A stretch of DNA of 64,000 nt from positions 372,001 through 436,000 of the forward strand of contig CAMRHE010000352.1 in NCBI GenBank assembly GCA_947044405.1, written 5' to 3'. The notes beneath the pieces are model-generated. The model was not told where the DNA came from, did not search any database, and saw only the letters and a program-made list of their open reading frames with translations. The DNA comes from Leptodactylus fallax (lineage: Eukaryota; Chordata; Amphibia; Anura; Leptodactylidae). The position numbers were made by a program, and so were the translations under genes. This document shows, in pieces, positions 54,406-64,000 of the stretch. Numbering within the stretch: the first letter of the stretch is position 1; the number at the start of each line of letters is the position of its first letter.

Positions 54406-54821
54406 AGGTTCACACTTGCGCTTGAGTCCGTCCGCTGCCAATCCAAGTGAAAATCTCGGGAAACTGGATAGGCACCAGATAGCGACAGGTTAGCGACGCA
54501 CTGCTTAAAAACCTATTCATTTGAATGGGGTTTTAAAGCAATGCGCGGGTGTCCGATTGCACCCTCTGCGCTGCGAATCCAGTTTTTTCGTTGGAAACAA
54601 AGTCGGACATGCAGGACTTTGTGTCCGCCGAAAAAAAACTGCTTCGCAGCGCAGAGGGTGCAATCGGACACGCGCGCATTGCTTTAAAAACCCATTCAAA
54701 TGAATAGGTTTTTAAGCAATGCGTCGCTAACCTGTCGCTATCCGGTGCCTATCCAGTTTCCCGAGATTTTCACTTGGATTGGCAGCGGATGGACTCAAGC
54801 ACAAGTGTGAACCCACCCTTA
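54406..54821. repeat. Near-perfect 416-bp palindromic element ('ggttcacact' ends)
   Basis: ggtaggttcacacttgcg on the left is inverse to the right end 'acaagtgtgaaccc', and the arms pair nearly without gaps over about 200 bases ('gggaaactggataggc', 'gcgacgcactgctt', 'gattgcaccctctgcg'). The centre lies near 54613. Two mirror short frames on opposite strands are a consequence of the palindrome. Non-autonomous foldback DNA element. Confidence 0.95.
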
Positions 54822-54822
54822 C

Positions 54823-55300
54823 TTATTCACTGGACAATAAATAAGAAGCCTAAAATATAACTTTTAATAAATTTAGGCAATAAAAAATAACAAAATAACT
54901 TAGAATGTGAAAAACTATGCGGATCTAAAAGACCCCAGATGACAGATTGTTATAGAAACGCATAGGGTCGCTATTTTTTGAGGCAGAGAACCTATTCCAT
55001 CAGCTGTATCAGTTAGTTTTATAGGGACCGTATATCTGGGCTGAGAAAAAGTGTATTGCTCTGATATGGTAGCCTCTTGACACTATGCTAGTGGAATAAT
55101 AGGTTGAGATGTTACTCCTGCCTTGAAAGTCATTGTTGGGGCAGATCCATGAAAATAATGCGGGATCTATCTCAGGAGAAATCCTTTAGATCAGCACTGT
55201 TTTGAGCACTTCATGTTATAAGTTATTTTGCTAGTTTTTATTGACTAAATTTATTAAAAGTTATATTTTAGGCTTCTTATTTATTGTCCAGTGAATAAAT
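54823..55300. repeat. Second foldback element, abutting the first
   Basis: ttattcactggacaataaat (54825) is the exact inverse of 'atttattgtccagtgaataa' (about 55279-55298), and the arms pair for about 95 bases with one or two changes. The 280-base interior contains 'tagaaacgcatagggtcg'. It begins within two bases of the preceding palindrome. Non-coding. Confidence 0.9.
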
Positions 55301-55479
55301 GAATTGCAGTGATAGAATACCCCAGTATCTAGGAGTACCAAAGGAAACAAAGTCAGACAAACAATCAAATGCAACAGTTAGAAATTTAAAGGGGGCACTA
55401 GACAGGGAACAAGAGGGTAGGGGTGAAGACCACAGGGGGAAGGAAAAGTACACCTCCTGGAAATTATAGATCATGGTGA

Positions 55480-56290
55480 GCCCAGAATGTGTCCTAGGGT
55501 TCTCAAATCAGTTGGAACTTCTCCTCTTCATTATTCAGGAGTGCTGTCAGATATTTCAAAGTCCAAGAATCTCGAATTCTAGACCACAGCTGCTCTAGTG
55601 TTTGGCCACCAGACAGCTAGCCAAAGTAAGCAGGTAGATTAGGAGCTGCAGGGTATGTCTACACAGGCATTCAGAGGGAAGGTTAAATAGAAACATTTTA
55701 GGAATCAAAGGGAATCGTATACCCAGCACCAGTTAAACCAGAGTCTGGACTTTGCACCAGAAGGGCTGGAGAAGGGGGCAAGACCAAATCAAGTGGTATG
55801 TATGAGCTTGACAGGCACCATACCTCCAGCAGTTATCTGGAACACTCACTTTAAAGGAATGCAGCAAGGCTGGGGTGTGGTACCAGTGCATCAGCATTTT
55901 ATAAAAGTTTTCTTTGTGTGTAACACACCTAGAGACCCTTCTCAACATCAGACAGAGACTCCCCCAAGTAGCCCTCCCATCGTCTCATATATGGGTGTTT
56001 AGGAAAGACATCTGGGTTGGAATCTGAGAGAATCCTATTAATATCAGGGATAAGGCCAGCGTGGAGACATCAGACTTACACAGCTGTTCAAAAAATGTGG
56101 GGTCCAGGGCACTAGGCCCTCTAAAGAGAGCAGAGGCTAGATAGGAAATCTGGATATAAGAAAACTCGCTAGATTTAGGGAGGTTGAAATTTGATTGTAG
56201 GTCAAAGGGAGCGTGTCTTATAAGCTATCAGGTCCACAAACCTAAATATACCTGGCCTGGAGCCAGGGAGTTGCTACCCGGGTCATGAGT
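55480..56290 (-). pseudogene. L1 ORF2 C-terminal fragment
   Basis: The minus strand encodes SEFSYIQISYLA (about 56160), then RRVSRCVTHKENF, KMLMHWYHTPALLHS (about 55870) and YHLIWSCPLLQPFW (about 55760). This is the distal part of ORF2 of the same L1 group as the element at 20363-24446 (YKLLMHWYHTPALLHT there). No RT core, endonuclease or poly(A) tail is evident. Frames are broken. Confidence 0.8.
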
Positions 56291-56890
56291 CCTGGTGGGA
56301 AACTAGAGTGAAATAGGAAGGCTCTCAGTGGAAAGGAGGAAGCAGGTCACACAAGTGCGCCACAGCTTTGATTTCACCCTTAATAACACCCGGGGCCTAA
56401 CCAGAGTTCAACTTTTCCACGCAGTTTGCTGGTCAGTATTTTGCATCATCAGGGCTTGTTCACAAACTAGTGATTTTCATCAACGTGCAGTCAGTGGGGC
56501 ACATATATTAAGCTACTTGCAACTTTTTTTTTTTGTCCGTTTTCTGCCCTGCACTTTATTTATGAAGCATTTGTGGCTTTTTTTTTCCAAATGTTATGCT
56601 GCCCTCACTGCTTTTGCATTTTGTCAGGAAAAATGGGCATGGCCTAAATGGAGATCCTTTTCATGCTGTATTTATGAATTGTGCCTTTTTAAAAAAGGAC
56701 AAAAAAATGTACACTCCAGGACATAGGCAGCGTTAAAAAAAATGTCAGGTCAGACAGGATTAAAAAGGGGTAATTGCGCCTTTTTATTTTACAAAAAAGG
56801 GGCAAAGTGCACATAGCATGTTAAGATTCATGTAAACTAGCATGTGCACAACAACGAGGTGTACATACATCATAAATAGAAACCACATTA
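56291..56890. other. Non-coding, partly a degraded short repeat
   Basis: 56500-56780 has 'tttatgaagcatttgtgg', 'tttatgaattgtgcc' and related AT-rich text, resembling V-type or 'ataaat' foldback elements. A 132-codon frame (56328-56726) has poly-T-derived runs and no known motif. Confidence 0.4.
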
Positions 56891-57010
56891 AGGCTGGGGC
56901 CCCATGCGGCGTTTTACAGTCAATGCAAAGTGGAAGTAGTGAATCCCATCCACACACTGCGGTTTTGGAAATCACAGCATGTCAATTATACCTATCTTCT
57001 GATACTTGTA
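56891..57010. repeat. Short element Y, copy 2 (partial)
   Basis: aaggctggggccccatgcgg is the terminus; 'cgttttacagtcaatgc' and 'ggttttggaaatcacagc' match copy 1 and show that its 1.3-kb interruption at 17757-19048 is an insertion. Confidence 0.7.
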
Positions 57011-57239
57011 GTGCCCCTGCCTGATAAACGAGCTTCAATAAGAAAATCATGGCTGGGTTCCTGACAAGTTCCAGACCATAGAAAGTTTCTGCATACGTGG
57101 TCGTATCCATTGGCAACCGATCAAGACAACAGACTGTTACCACTTACATAGTTAGAGAAAATCTTTAAAACGCAGGAGAATTTTTAGCTATTTATATTTG
57201 CAAAAATCTTTAACTTTGCATTATCTACAAATATAAATA

Positions 57240-57520
57240 TGATTATGTTCATGGGAATACCCCTTTAAGTAGTTTTATATGTGTTCTAGGGAAAAGGGGG
57301 TGATTTGAATTTTTAAAAATTTTTATTTTTTTTACTTTTTTTTCTGCATTTATTAGACCCCCTGGGGGTCTTGAACCCCAGGGGGTCTGATCACTAATGC
57401 AATGCATTACAATGCAATAAATAGCAGAGACCCGTCGGCAATGGCGTCCGCTCAGCTCCAGAGCAGCCACCATATTTAAATACCCGACATCCGCCATACT
57501 ATTACGGAAGATGTTGGGTT
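57240..57520. repeat. Family X fragment, copy 5
   Basis: 'gttctagggaaaagggggtg' and 'atttgaattttt' match 16575 and the inverse of 18300. Contains the family hairpin gaccccctggggg paired with cccagggggtc (57356-57391). Confidence 0.65.
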
Positions 57521-57544
57521 ACATACCATTCTGTTCTGTGTCTG

Positions 57545-57765
57545 CACCGTTTTTATTATGTAGCCTTTTTGATAAATTTGGTGCATTGCGAACACCTGTT
57601 AAAAAAGGCGCAACACACATGGCGATGACATGTGCATGGAATTTATCAACAGCCTGCGCCAGATTAGTAAATCATGCCAGAAATTGAAAGGGTGCACAAA
57701 AGGCGCAACTGTGCAAAATTTAGCCGAAAAGAGGCACATTTGACAAATAACTCTCTATATGTCTA
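57545..57765. repeat. Short dispersed repeat V, copy 2 (inverted)
   Basis: Inverse of 31670-31865: 'aaaggcgcaactgtgcaaaa', 'gatgacatgtgcatgg' and 'gccgaaaagaggc'. Both ends read 'ttgataaa' or 'tttgacaaa'. Confidence 0.75.
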
Positions 57766-59379
57766 TCCAAACTTACTTTTTTCATGGTCTTTAGTTCTGA
57801 AGAAAAAAATGCAAACAAAGAGGTCATTTTGTCCGTTTTTCAGTCCAAACATATTTATGCAAATCAAATGCTTTAATTGTGTTGTCCATTTTTCAAGGAC
57901 TATTGGTGGGAGACACCATGTTAATTGCATTTGTGCAATCATGTGATGTTTTTCAGAGGGTTAGAGGGTTTTCTCTTTTTTAAAGGGCATGAAAAACCAG
58001 ATGACATATGAATGGAAAATCAATGACATATGAATAGAAAACTGACAAAAAACAGAAATTGACACAGGTGAAAAACAATCCATTTCTCTACAGACTAAAA
58101 AAAAAAATCTATACTTTTTTTGTCACAGTTTTTGCAGTTTTCACAGGTGAAACGTCAAATAAATGTTTTTCATCTGTAAAAATCACATTGAAAACTACAG
58201 CAAAATGCCCATGCTTTTTTTTTATGCTGTATTAATCACAACGTTTGAGTTCAATCTTAAATAGACTATGATTCTGCTATCAGGCATCTGGTTTTACTAA
58301 AACTATAACACCTGTGGTTTTCGTTCTGGCTCAGGAAAAGATTCAAGTATTGGTTTAACTTGTGGTTTCAACTCAACTTGATTGTTGGTTTTGGATGCAT
58401 ATTAGGACCTGTGTGGCATATATGGAGTCTGAAACCAAAGTCCAAGGAAATAATTGTTTTTTTCTTAAATGGCAGCTACAGGGAATGAATTAGATCTATC
58501 CTCAAAATCTTCCACGAATAGAAAAGTAATAAAAATGAGGACAGAAAGTGATGTATCTCCACAAAGGCGTTTTCATGGTCATTCTGTGCAGAGTTTACTA
58601 GTAACATCAATACACTAAGCCAAAACCTGCACATTATACCTGCAGTAACCTCAGATGTGCTGCCAGGTCTACTATTCATCATTCTTCACAAATCCCATAC
58701 AGTTTATGAGCCAGGACCTGAAAATGTTTCTTGCTTCACGTATTGCCATTAAAAACCATACTTATCTCAGTTTGGGAGGTCATACTCTAAAAGGTACAGG
58801 ACACATTTGATAAATTGATGTCCTTTTCAACAGGAGTAATAATTTTTTAAACTGCCTGTTTTAAGACAGCATATTCCAGTTTTAGTTCAGAGTTTTTTTT
58901 AACCCCCTTAAAGCAACACTCCAGTGATCCTTTTTTATTCAGTTTTTAACAAAATCATATACTTTGCGATTTGTCTTAGACAAATTGCATTGGCCGCTTT
59001 GGCATCTATTGTGCATTTTGGCATCTTATCAGTCAATAGTCAGGCATTTTATTGATAGTCATCCAAAACAATTACTCCATTTTCTTCTGTAATATGCAGC
59101 AGCAAAACTTGCACATAGAACTAGAGAATCATAGGAGTAAGAGTAGGAGAAGTAGAACACAGTTTTGTCAGATTTAATCAATTATGGCTACATAGTGAGA
59201 TAAATAAAAGGAGGGAGGGAGAGTTTCTGCACAGTGCTGTGAGCCTGACTGCTGCAGTGCAGACACTAAATAGTTAACCTTTTCATTGCCGCTAAACTAA
59301 TTTTTGTCTAAGTCCGCTTTGAAATAGAGCAATTTGATCTGTGACTGTCAGTTGTGTTAGTGAGAAATCTTTTTGTTTT
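57766..59379. other. Anonymous AT-rich sequence
   Basis: 57800-58250 contains 'gtccgtttttcagtcc' and 'gtgaaaaacaatcc', with a mirrored 'cacaggtgaaa' near 58060 and 58145, probably an old short element. No gene recognised in the remainder. Confidence 0.35.
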
Positions 59380-59495
59380 TGAAAATCGCAGCATGTCAAT
59401 TATATCTACGTTAACGCCAGTGGTTTCCCTATAGATATGATTAAAGCAGAAAGTCCGCAGAGGAAACTTCGCAAACTTTCTGTGCAAAATGCTGC
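59380..59495. repeat. Short element Y, copy 3 (partial)
   Basis: 'gaaaatcgcagcatgtcaat', 'cgccagtggtttccctata' and 'cagaaagtccgcagagg' match 19082-19180. Confidence 0.8.
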
Positions 59496-59689
59496 AGGAA
59501 GAACTAAGCAATAAAAAGACACAAACAGTATAAGAACTATTATAAATAAGCAGTATGCTGTAAAATGACTGGAAAAAGCAAGGCAGGGGACAGACAAAAG
59601 GGGGGTGGAAACTCTTGTGCAAGTGCTGACAATAACAATGTGAGTGGCAACAGCAACACTACTTTTGGTTTTGGTGGTTTTTTTTGGCC

Positions 59690-60805
<1,116 letters not shown>

Positions 60806-61250
60806 TGTTAAGGGTTAAACATGTTTTACTTGCTAAAATGTATAGATTTATATATATTGATAAGGGAAACAAAAGAGTGAAGTAAGCTCATTATGAGTTC
60901 CGGATCACATGTCTACACAGGATGCAGACATGATTATGTTTATGTTGCAAGGAAGCTAATCTTTGACCCCAGATGTCATGTGGCCTTGTGCTGACTTTAA
61001 GAAATGTCCCTGTCTGACGCACAACTCTGAGACTGGTTTAAACCGGCTTTTGGACATATAGAACAGCGTAACAGAAGGCTAAATATAGATTATTGTGTTT
61101 CCTATATAAACTTGTTCTGCCAACCAATAAATCGAAGCATTCAACACTTGATACTTTCAGTGTCTGTGTCTGTTTCCCGAGCTCGTAATCTCCTTATTTA
61201 ATTAGAACTACGGCAACATAACCCAGGGGTCTTAGTCCCCACCTAACTAC
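60806..61250 (+). repeat. Putative 5' LTR of the retrovirus
   Basis: Begins tgttaagggttaaacatg directly after Tc1 text. TATATAAA at 61103-61110 and AATAAA at 61126-61131 are only 15 bases apart, so the polyadenylation signal would lie in U3 just upstream of the RNA start. A GT-rich stretch ('cagtgtctgtgtctg') follows at 61159. The right boundary is set only by the primer-site candidate at 61251 and may be off by tens of bases. Confidence 0.65.
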
Positions 61251-61271
61251 TGACGCCCAGAAACGTGGGGC
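61251..61271 (+). promoter_or_regulatory. Candidate primer-binding site
   Basis: tgacgcccagaaacgtgggg resembles a lysine-tRNA type primer site, but with an extra 'gaa' and a changed third base. It lies where a primer site is expected, just after the LTR. Weak without the 3' LTR to fix the boundary. Confidence 0.35.
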
Positions 61272-62034
61272 ATCGATAATCGTCCGATGTGCAGCCGATA
61301 GTGTGCCAATCCACTCACCAACCGATTTGGAGACGGGGCCGGAGGACCTCAGATGAATAAAACAGCGCTGTAAGGTAAGCCCTTGTCTTGCCAAATAACT
61401 TATCTGAGTTCCTGCGTGTCTCTGATCCTGTGTGTCAATGAGTGAGGTTAGTTGCTGCATGTTTTTGTGACGATCGGTGCCATATTATATAGTACGGAAG
61501 AACCTTAACTAAAGGGTATGTTGTCTGTAGTGGAGTGGGAGATAGTATACATCAGTCTTTGTCTATTGATCATACTGTCATTTAGTTGTTACATTTGTTA
61601 TAAAGTGTATAAGGCAGCGCAGAAGGGAGAGACATTCTCCATCCTTAACCCCTAGAGTTGCGGACAAGGTCCTGAAAGAAAAGTACTGAGTGATTGAAAA
61701 GTCCTTGTTTTGGAACACTAGCCTCCAGCTGTGCCTGGACGGTCAGGGTCGAATGAGACCCGAGTAGTAGCACGAAGGACTGAGTAGAATCCGCGCAGGT
61801 ACGTGCAATAATTCAGGTGTGTTTCGGTAAGGGGACACAGGCAGAAAGTTCAGTCTGTGGAAACCAATTGAGGTTTTGCCCTGAGCACTACACCAGAACT
61901 TGCACATTAAGAATTAGTTCAAGGAAAACAGAGTGTCTGTTTGGGAGTTCCCACTAGAGAAGTCAAAGTGACCCTCTATTGTCTTAATTGCCCTAGAGGA
62001 GTGGGAATTCACGGCTGATTAGGTACCAGCCAGT
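61272..62034 (+). promoter_or_regulatory. Retroviral leader with splice donor
   Basis: Non-coding leader before gag. taaggtaagc at 61371-61380 is a strong match to a 5' splice site, with the cut after 61374. It would be used for a spliced envelope message. The length, about 760 bases, is on the long side and may hold the packaging signal. Confidence 0.6.
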
Positions 62035-63540
62035 ATGGGGAAGGGACCCTCTAAGATATGGTACACCCCATATGAACTAATAGAGACAGGGGAAGGGAAA
62101 GAAGTTGCCGCCCAAGTAAAAACGATCCTTAAAAGAGCAGGGGTTCACAAGACAGGACTGATTGATAGTAAATTTTGGGATCAATGGAGACTAGACCATG
62201 CAGGACAAATCCAGGAGCACAAATTACAAAGGGGAATATATGCTCTAATTGAAGGGAGCAACAGAGTAGAGAGGGAGGATTGGCCTCAAAAATCGGGTGA
62301 TAAAAAGGTTACATTATATGCTTTACCCTCCGTCATGATTTTAAATCAAAAGGGACAGAATAATCCACCGTCTGCACCTCCACCATATAGAGGTTCAGAG
62401 GGATGGACTTGCAGAGTCTGTAGTCAACAGAACCCAGACTACAGAGAAACTTGTCTGGTGTGTGGAGCTCATCGCCCACACCCACAACAAGTAAAAATGA
62501 TACCACCACCCGATGATGAGATCCTTCCTCCACCACCCCCACCAGAGCCGGCACAACAATTATACCCAGTTTTAACAAGATCCCAAACTAGGAGAACTTC
62601 AGGTGTCCAGGGTCTCCGTACCACTACCGGTACAGAGGAGGATTCAAAAGAGGAAGGCACATCCCCGTCTCCTTCTAGAGGAGCAACAGGGGGAGGGACG
62701 GGTAGTCAGAATGTCATCACAACTACAGTTGAATGGCGACCCTGGACCCCTAGTGAGCAATTGGCTCTTTGTCAACAACTACCAGACCCTCAGTTAGAGC
62801 CTAGTGCCTTTCTTAGAAAAATGAAAATGATCCAGATGAATTATAAAGCCAGTTGGAAGGACCTTATGGCCCTTGCACAGGTTAAATGTACCGAGGGACT
62901 GATGGGGACCATTAATATTACTGCCCGGTTTGGTAGAAATGAGCCCCACAGTACAGAAACCACCAGGAGTGGGGAAGAGTTCTTAGATAGATTGCAATTA
63001 TGGTGTGAGAAACAAGCAGAAACTAGACGTACTGCCTTGACTACTTGTAAAAGGGAGAAGGGAGAGTCTGTTGAAGCATATTATGGCAGACTACTCACAA
63101 AGGTAGTAGATTCCGGGTGGGATGAGGCCCCTGTTGCCTTAAAGAACACCATGATTGCTGAAGCGTTTATACAGGGAATTGGATCTAATTTGGCTGAAAA
63201 GATTAAAGGCTGTACCCCAGATTGGAGACGTACAGACCCTGATGATCTATATGCCAAAGCTGTTGGTTTTGCAGTAGATGAGAGAGAGAAGAAGGCAGCA
63301 GCCCCGGTAAAGAGTTACACTAACTCGGGTACCCTAAACCCGGGTAACCAGAGTAATCAGGGAAGACAAGGTACCCGCCCCAGACAACAGGGACAGAGGG
63401 AAACCAGGAAGTGTTTTAATTGTGGAAAGCAAGGACACTTGGCCAGAGATTGCTGGTGTCCTAAGCAAAGTGACAATAACAAAAAACAGTCTAGAAGCTG
63501 CCTGCCTGTCCCTGATCAAGGTCAGGATAACTCACAATGA
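62035..63540 (+). CDS. gag: Retroviral Gag with RanBP2-type zinc finger
   Basis: A 501-codon uninterrupted frame for the structural polyprotein. The start MGKGPS fits N-terminal myristoylation. Residues 1-105 look like a matrix domain. PPPY at 115-118 is a late-budding motif that recruits NEDD4-type ubiquitin ligases. Residues 124-143 are a RanBP2-type zinc finger, W-x-C-x2-C-x3-N-x6-C-x2-C (W124, C126, C129, N133, C140, C143). A proline-rich and acidic linker (150-225) follows. The capsid spans about 232-420, with a major-homology-like block at 338-353 (CKREKGESVEAYYGRL). The nucleocapsid has one CCHC knuckle (C460, C463, H468, C473). It ends at TGA 63538-63540. A RanBP2 finger in Gag is unusual. 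Confidence 0.93.
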   Translation: MGKGPSKIWYTPYELIETGEGKEVAAQVKTILKRAGVHKTGLIDSKFWDQWRLDHAGQIQEHKLQRGIYALIEGSNRVEREDWPQKSGDKKVTLYALPSVMILNQKGQNNPPSAPPPYRGSEGWTCRVCSQQNPDYRETCLVCGAHRPHPQQVKMIPPPDDEILPPPPPPEPAQQLYPVLTRSQTRRTSGVQGLRTTTGTEEDSKEEGTSPSPSRGATGGGTGSQNVITTTVEWRPWTPSEQLALCQQLPDPQLEPSAFLRKMKMIQMNYKASWKDLMALAQVKCTEGLMGTINITARFGRNEPHSTETTRSGEEFLDRLQLWCEKQAETRRTALTTCKREKGESVEAYYGRLLTKVVDSGWDEAPVALKNTMIAEAFIQGIGSNLAEKIKGCTPDWRRTDPDDLYAKAVGFAVDEREKKAAAPVKSYTNSGTLNPGNQSNQGRQGTRPRQQGQRETRKCFNCGKQGHLARDCWCPKQSDNNKKQSRSCLPVPDQGQDNSQ

Positions 63541-63547
63541 AGGTTAG

Positions 63548-64000
63548 GCCCTCCCGCCCCAGTGTCCCTCTTATCTTCAGCAGAGAGGTATACAAATTTT
63601 CCAACCTGTATTGATTAATGGAAAGGAGGTGCCGTTCCTAATAGACACTGGGGCAACAAAATCTTGTGTCAGTAAAGACATCGTTAACAAATTTAACCTA
63701 CCATTGTCAGGAGATAGCCAGGTGGTTCAGGGAGTGTCAGGTCTCCCTGTTACCCTTGACCAAACAGACCCCATAGAGACATCATTTGAAGGATGTAGAA
63801 TTCTAACTAGATACCTTGTCTCTGACACCTCAGACAATATATTAGGTACCGATGTGATGGGAGTGTTGGGTTGTAACATCATGCTGCACCCCTCTGGTGA
63901 GGCTTATGTACAAACCACACATACCAATCACAAGATACTTTGTTTAGTATCTGCGATAGTGAATACTCCACATTCGGTGTTCACTCTCACTGAAGAAGAA
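63548..64000 (+). CDS. pro: Retroviral protease and start of pol, cut by window edge
   Basis: Open from 63548 to the last base in the frame +1 relative to gag. The active site LIDTGATKS lies at about 63635-63661, followed by a flap-like stretch (VVQGVSGLPV at 63721-63750) and NILGTDVMG near 63840, the order seen in retroviral proteases. A TAG at 63545-63547 stands just upstream in this frame, which is otherwise open back into the gag 3' end. How it is expressed (frameshift, readthrough or a mutation) cannot be decided here. Confidence 0.85.

Larger units (their letters stand above)
60806..64000 (+). mobile_element. Endogenous retrovirus, 5' half (LTR, leader, gag, protease start)
   Basis: From an LTR-like start in the Tc1 H remnant to the window edge. 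Components in order are an LTR with TATA box and polyadenylation signal, a candidate primer-binding site, a leader with a consensus splice donor, gag and the beginning of pro. One CCHC knuckle and a PPPY motif are reminiscent of gamma- or epsilon-type viruses, but with RT outside the window I cannot assign a genus. The open gag suggests a fairly recent integration. Pol, env and the 3' LTR would lie to the right. Confidence 0.88.

Noticed and set aside
54517..54703. Pair of 60-codon frames on opposite strands with similar peptides
   Set aside because: Mirror readings of the two arms of the palindrome at 54406-54821.
61194..61460. 88-codon minus frame in the retroviral leader
   Set aside because: Antisense to the LTR end, primer site and splice donor; no motif.

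Overview
This 64 kb window looks like intergenic or intronic DNA from an amphibian genome, most likely a frog. I found no host gene with supportable exons. The organism call is an inference. It rests on base composition, on the mix of Tc1-like, hAT, CR1, Penelope, L1 and Gmr1-like gypsy elements, and on families of palindromic short elements (ends such as 'ggttcacact' or 'ttaaag..gttgtcc') that I associate with amphibian genomes. Nearly everything recognisable is mobile DNA, and most of it is broken.

Layout. 1-757 is the end of a hAT element. 0.8-9.7 kb holds three decayed Tc1-like copies, a short hAT-type element carrying a minisatellite, and foldback elements. 10.0-10.7 kb is the 3' end of a CR1-like LINE. 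11.1-13.6 kb has an unknown insertion and a Penelope-like fragment with a GIY-YIG remnant. 13.9-19.2 kb is a GATA microsatellite plus foldbacks and copies of a large AT-rich repeat called family X here. 19.2-27.6 kb is one family X copy broken by an L1-like LINE (15-bp target duplication), a tRNA-derived SINE and a short hAT-type element (8-bp target duplication). 28.7-30.1 kb is a deleted Tc1 copy.

32.2-52.7 kb is a five-level transposon nest. A family X copy is interrupted by Tc1-like element E (34259-51399). E was hit by a Gmr1-like gypsy retrotransposon (34533-39043) and by a hAT element (about 39283-48939). The hAT was itself hit by a Tc1 element with an intact transposase (44169-45735) and by a 741-bp retroposon-like insertion (46325-47065). 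A further Tc1 copy (49797-51381) landed in E's right terminal repeat. The hAT carries about 2.4 kb of 35-bp minisatellite.

53-60 kb is foldback elements, an L1 fragment and a Tc1 remnant. From 60806 to the window edge is the 5' half of an endogenous retrovirus: LTR, leader with a splice donor, an uninterrupted 501-codon gag and an open protease region. Its Gag has a canonical RanBP2-type zinc finger beside a PPPY late motif, the most unusual protein architecture in the window. The intact open frames of note are this gag and the DD35E Tc1 transposase at 44542-45558; both suggest recent arrivals.
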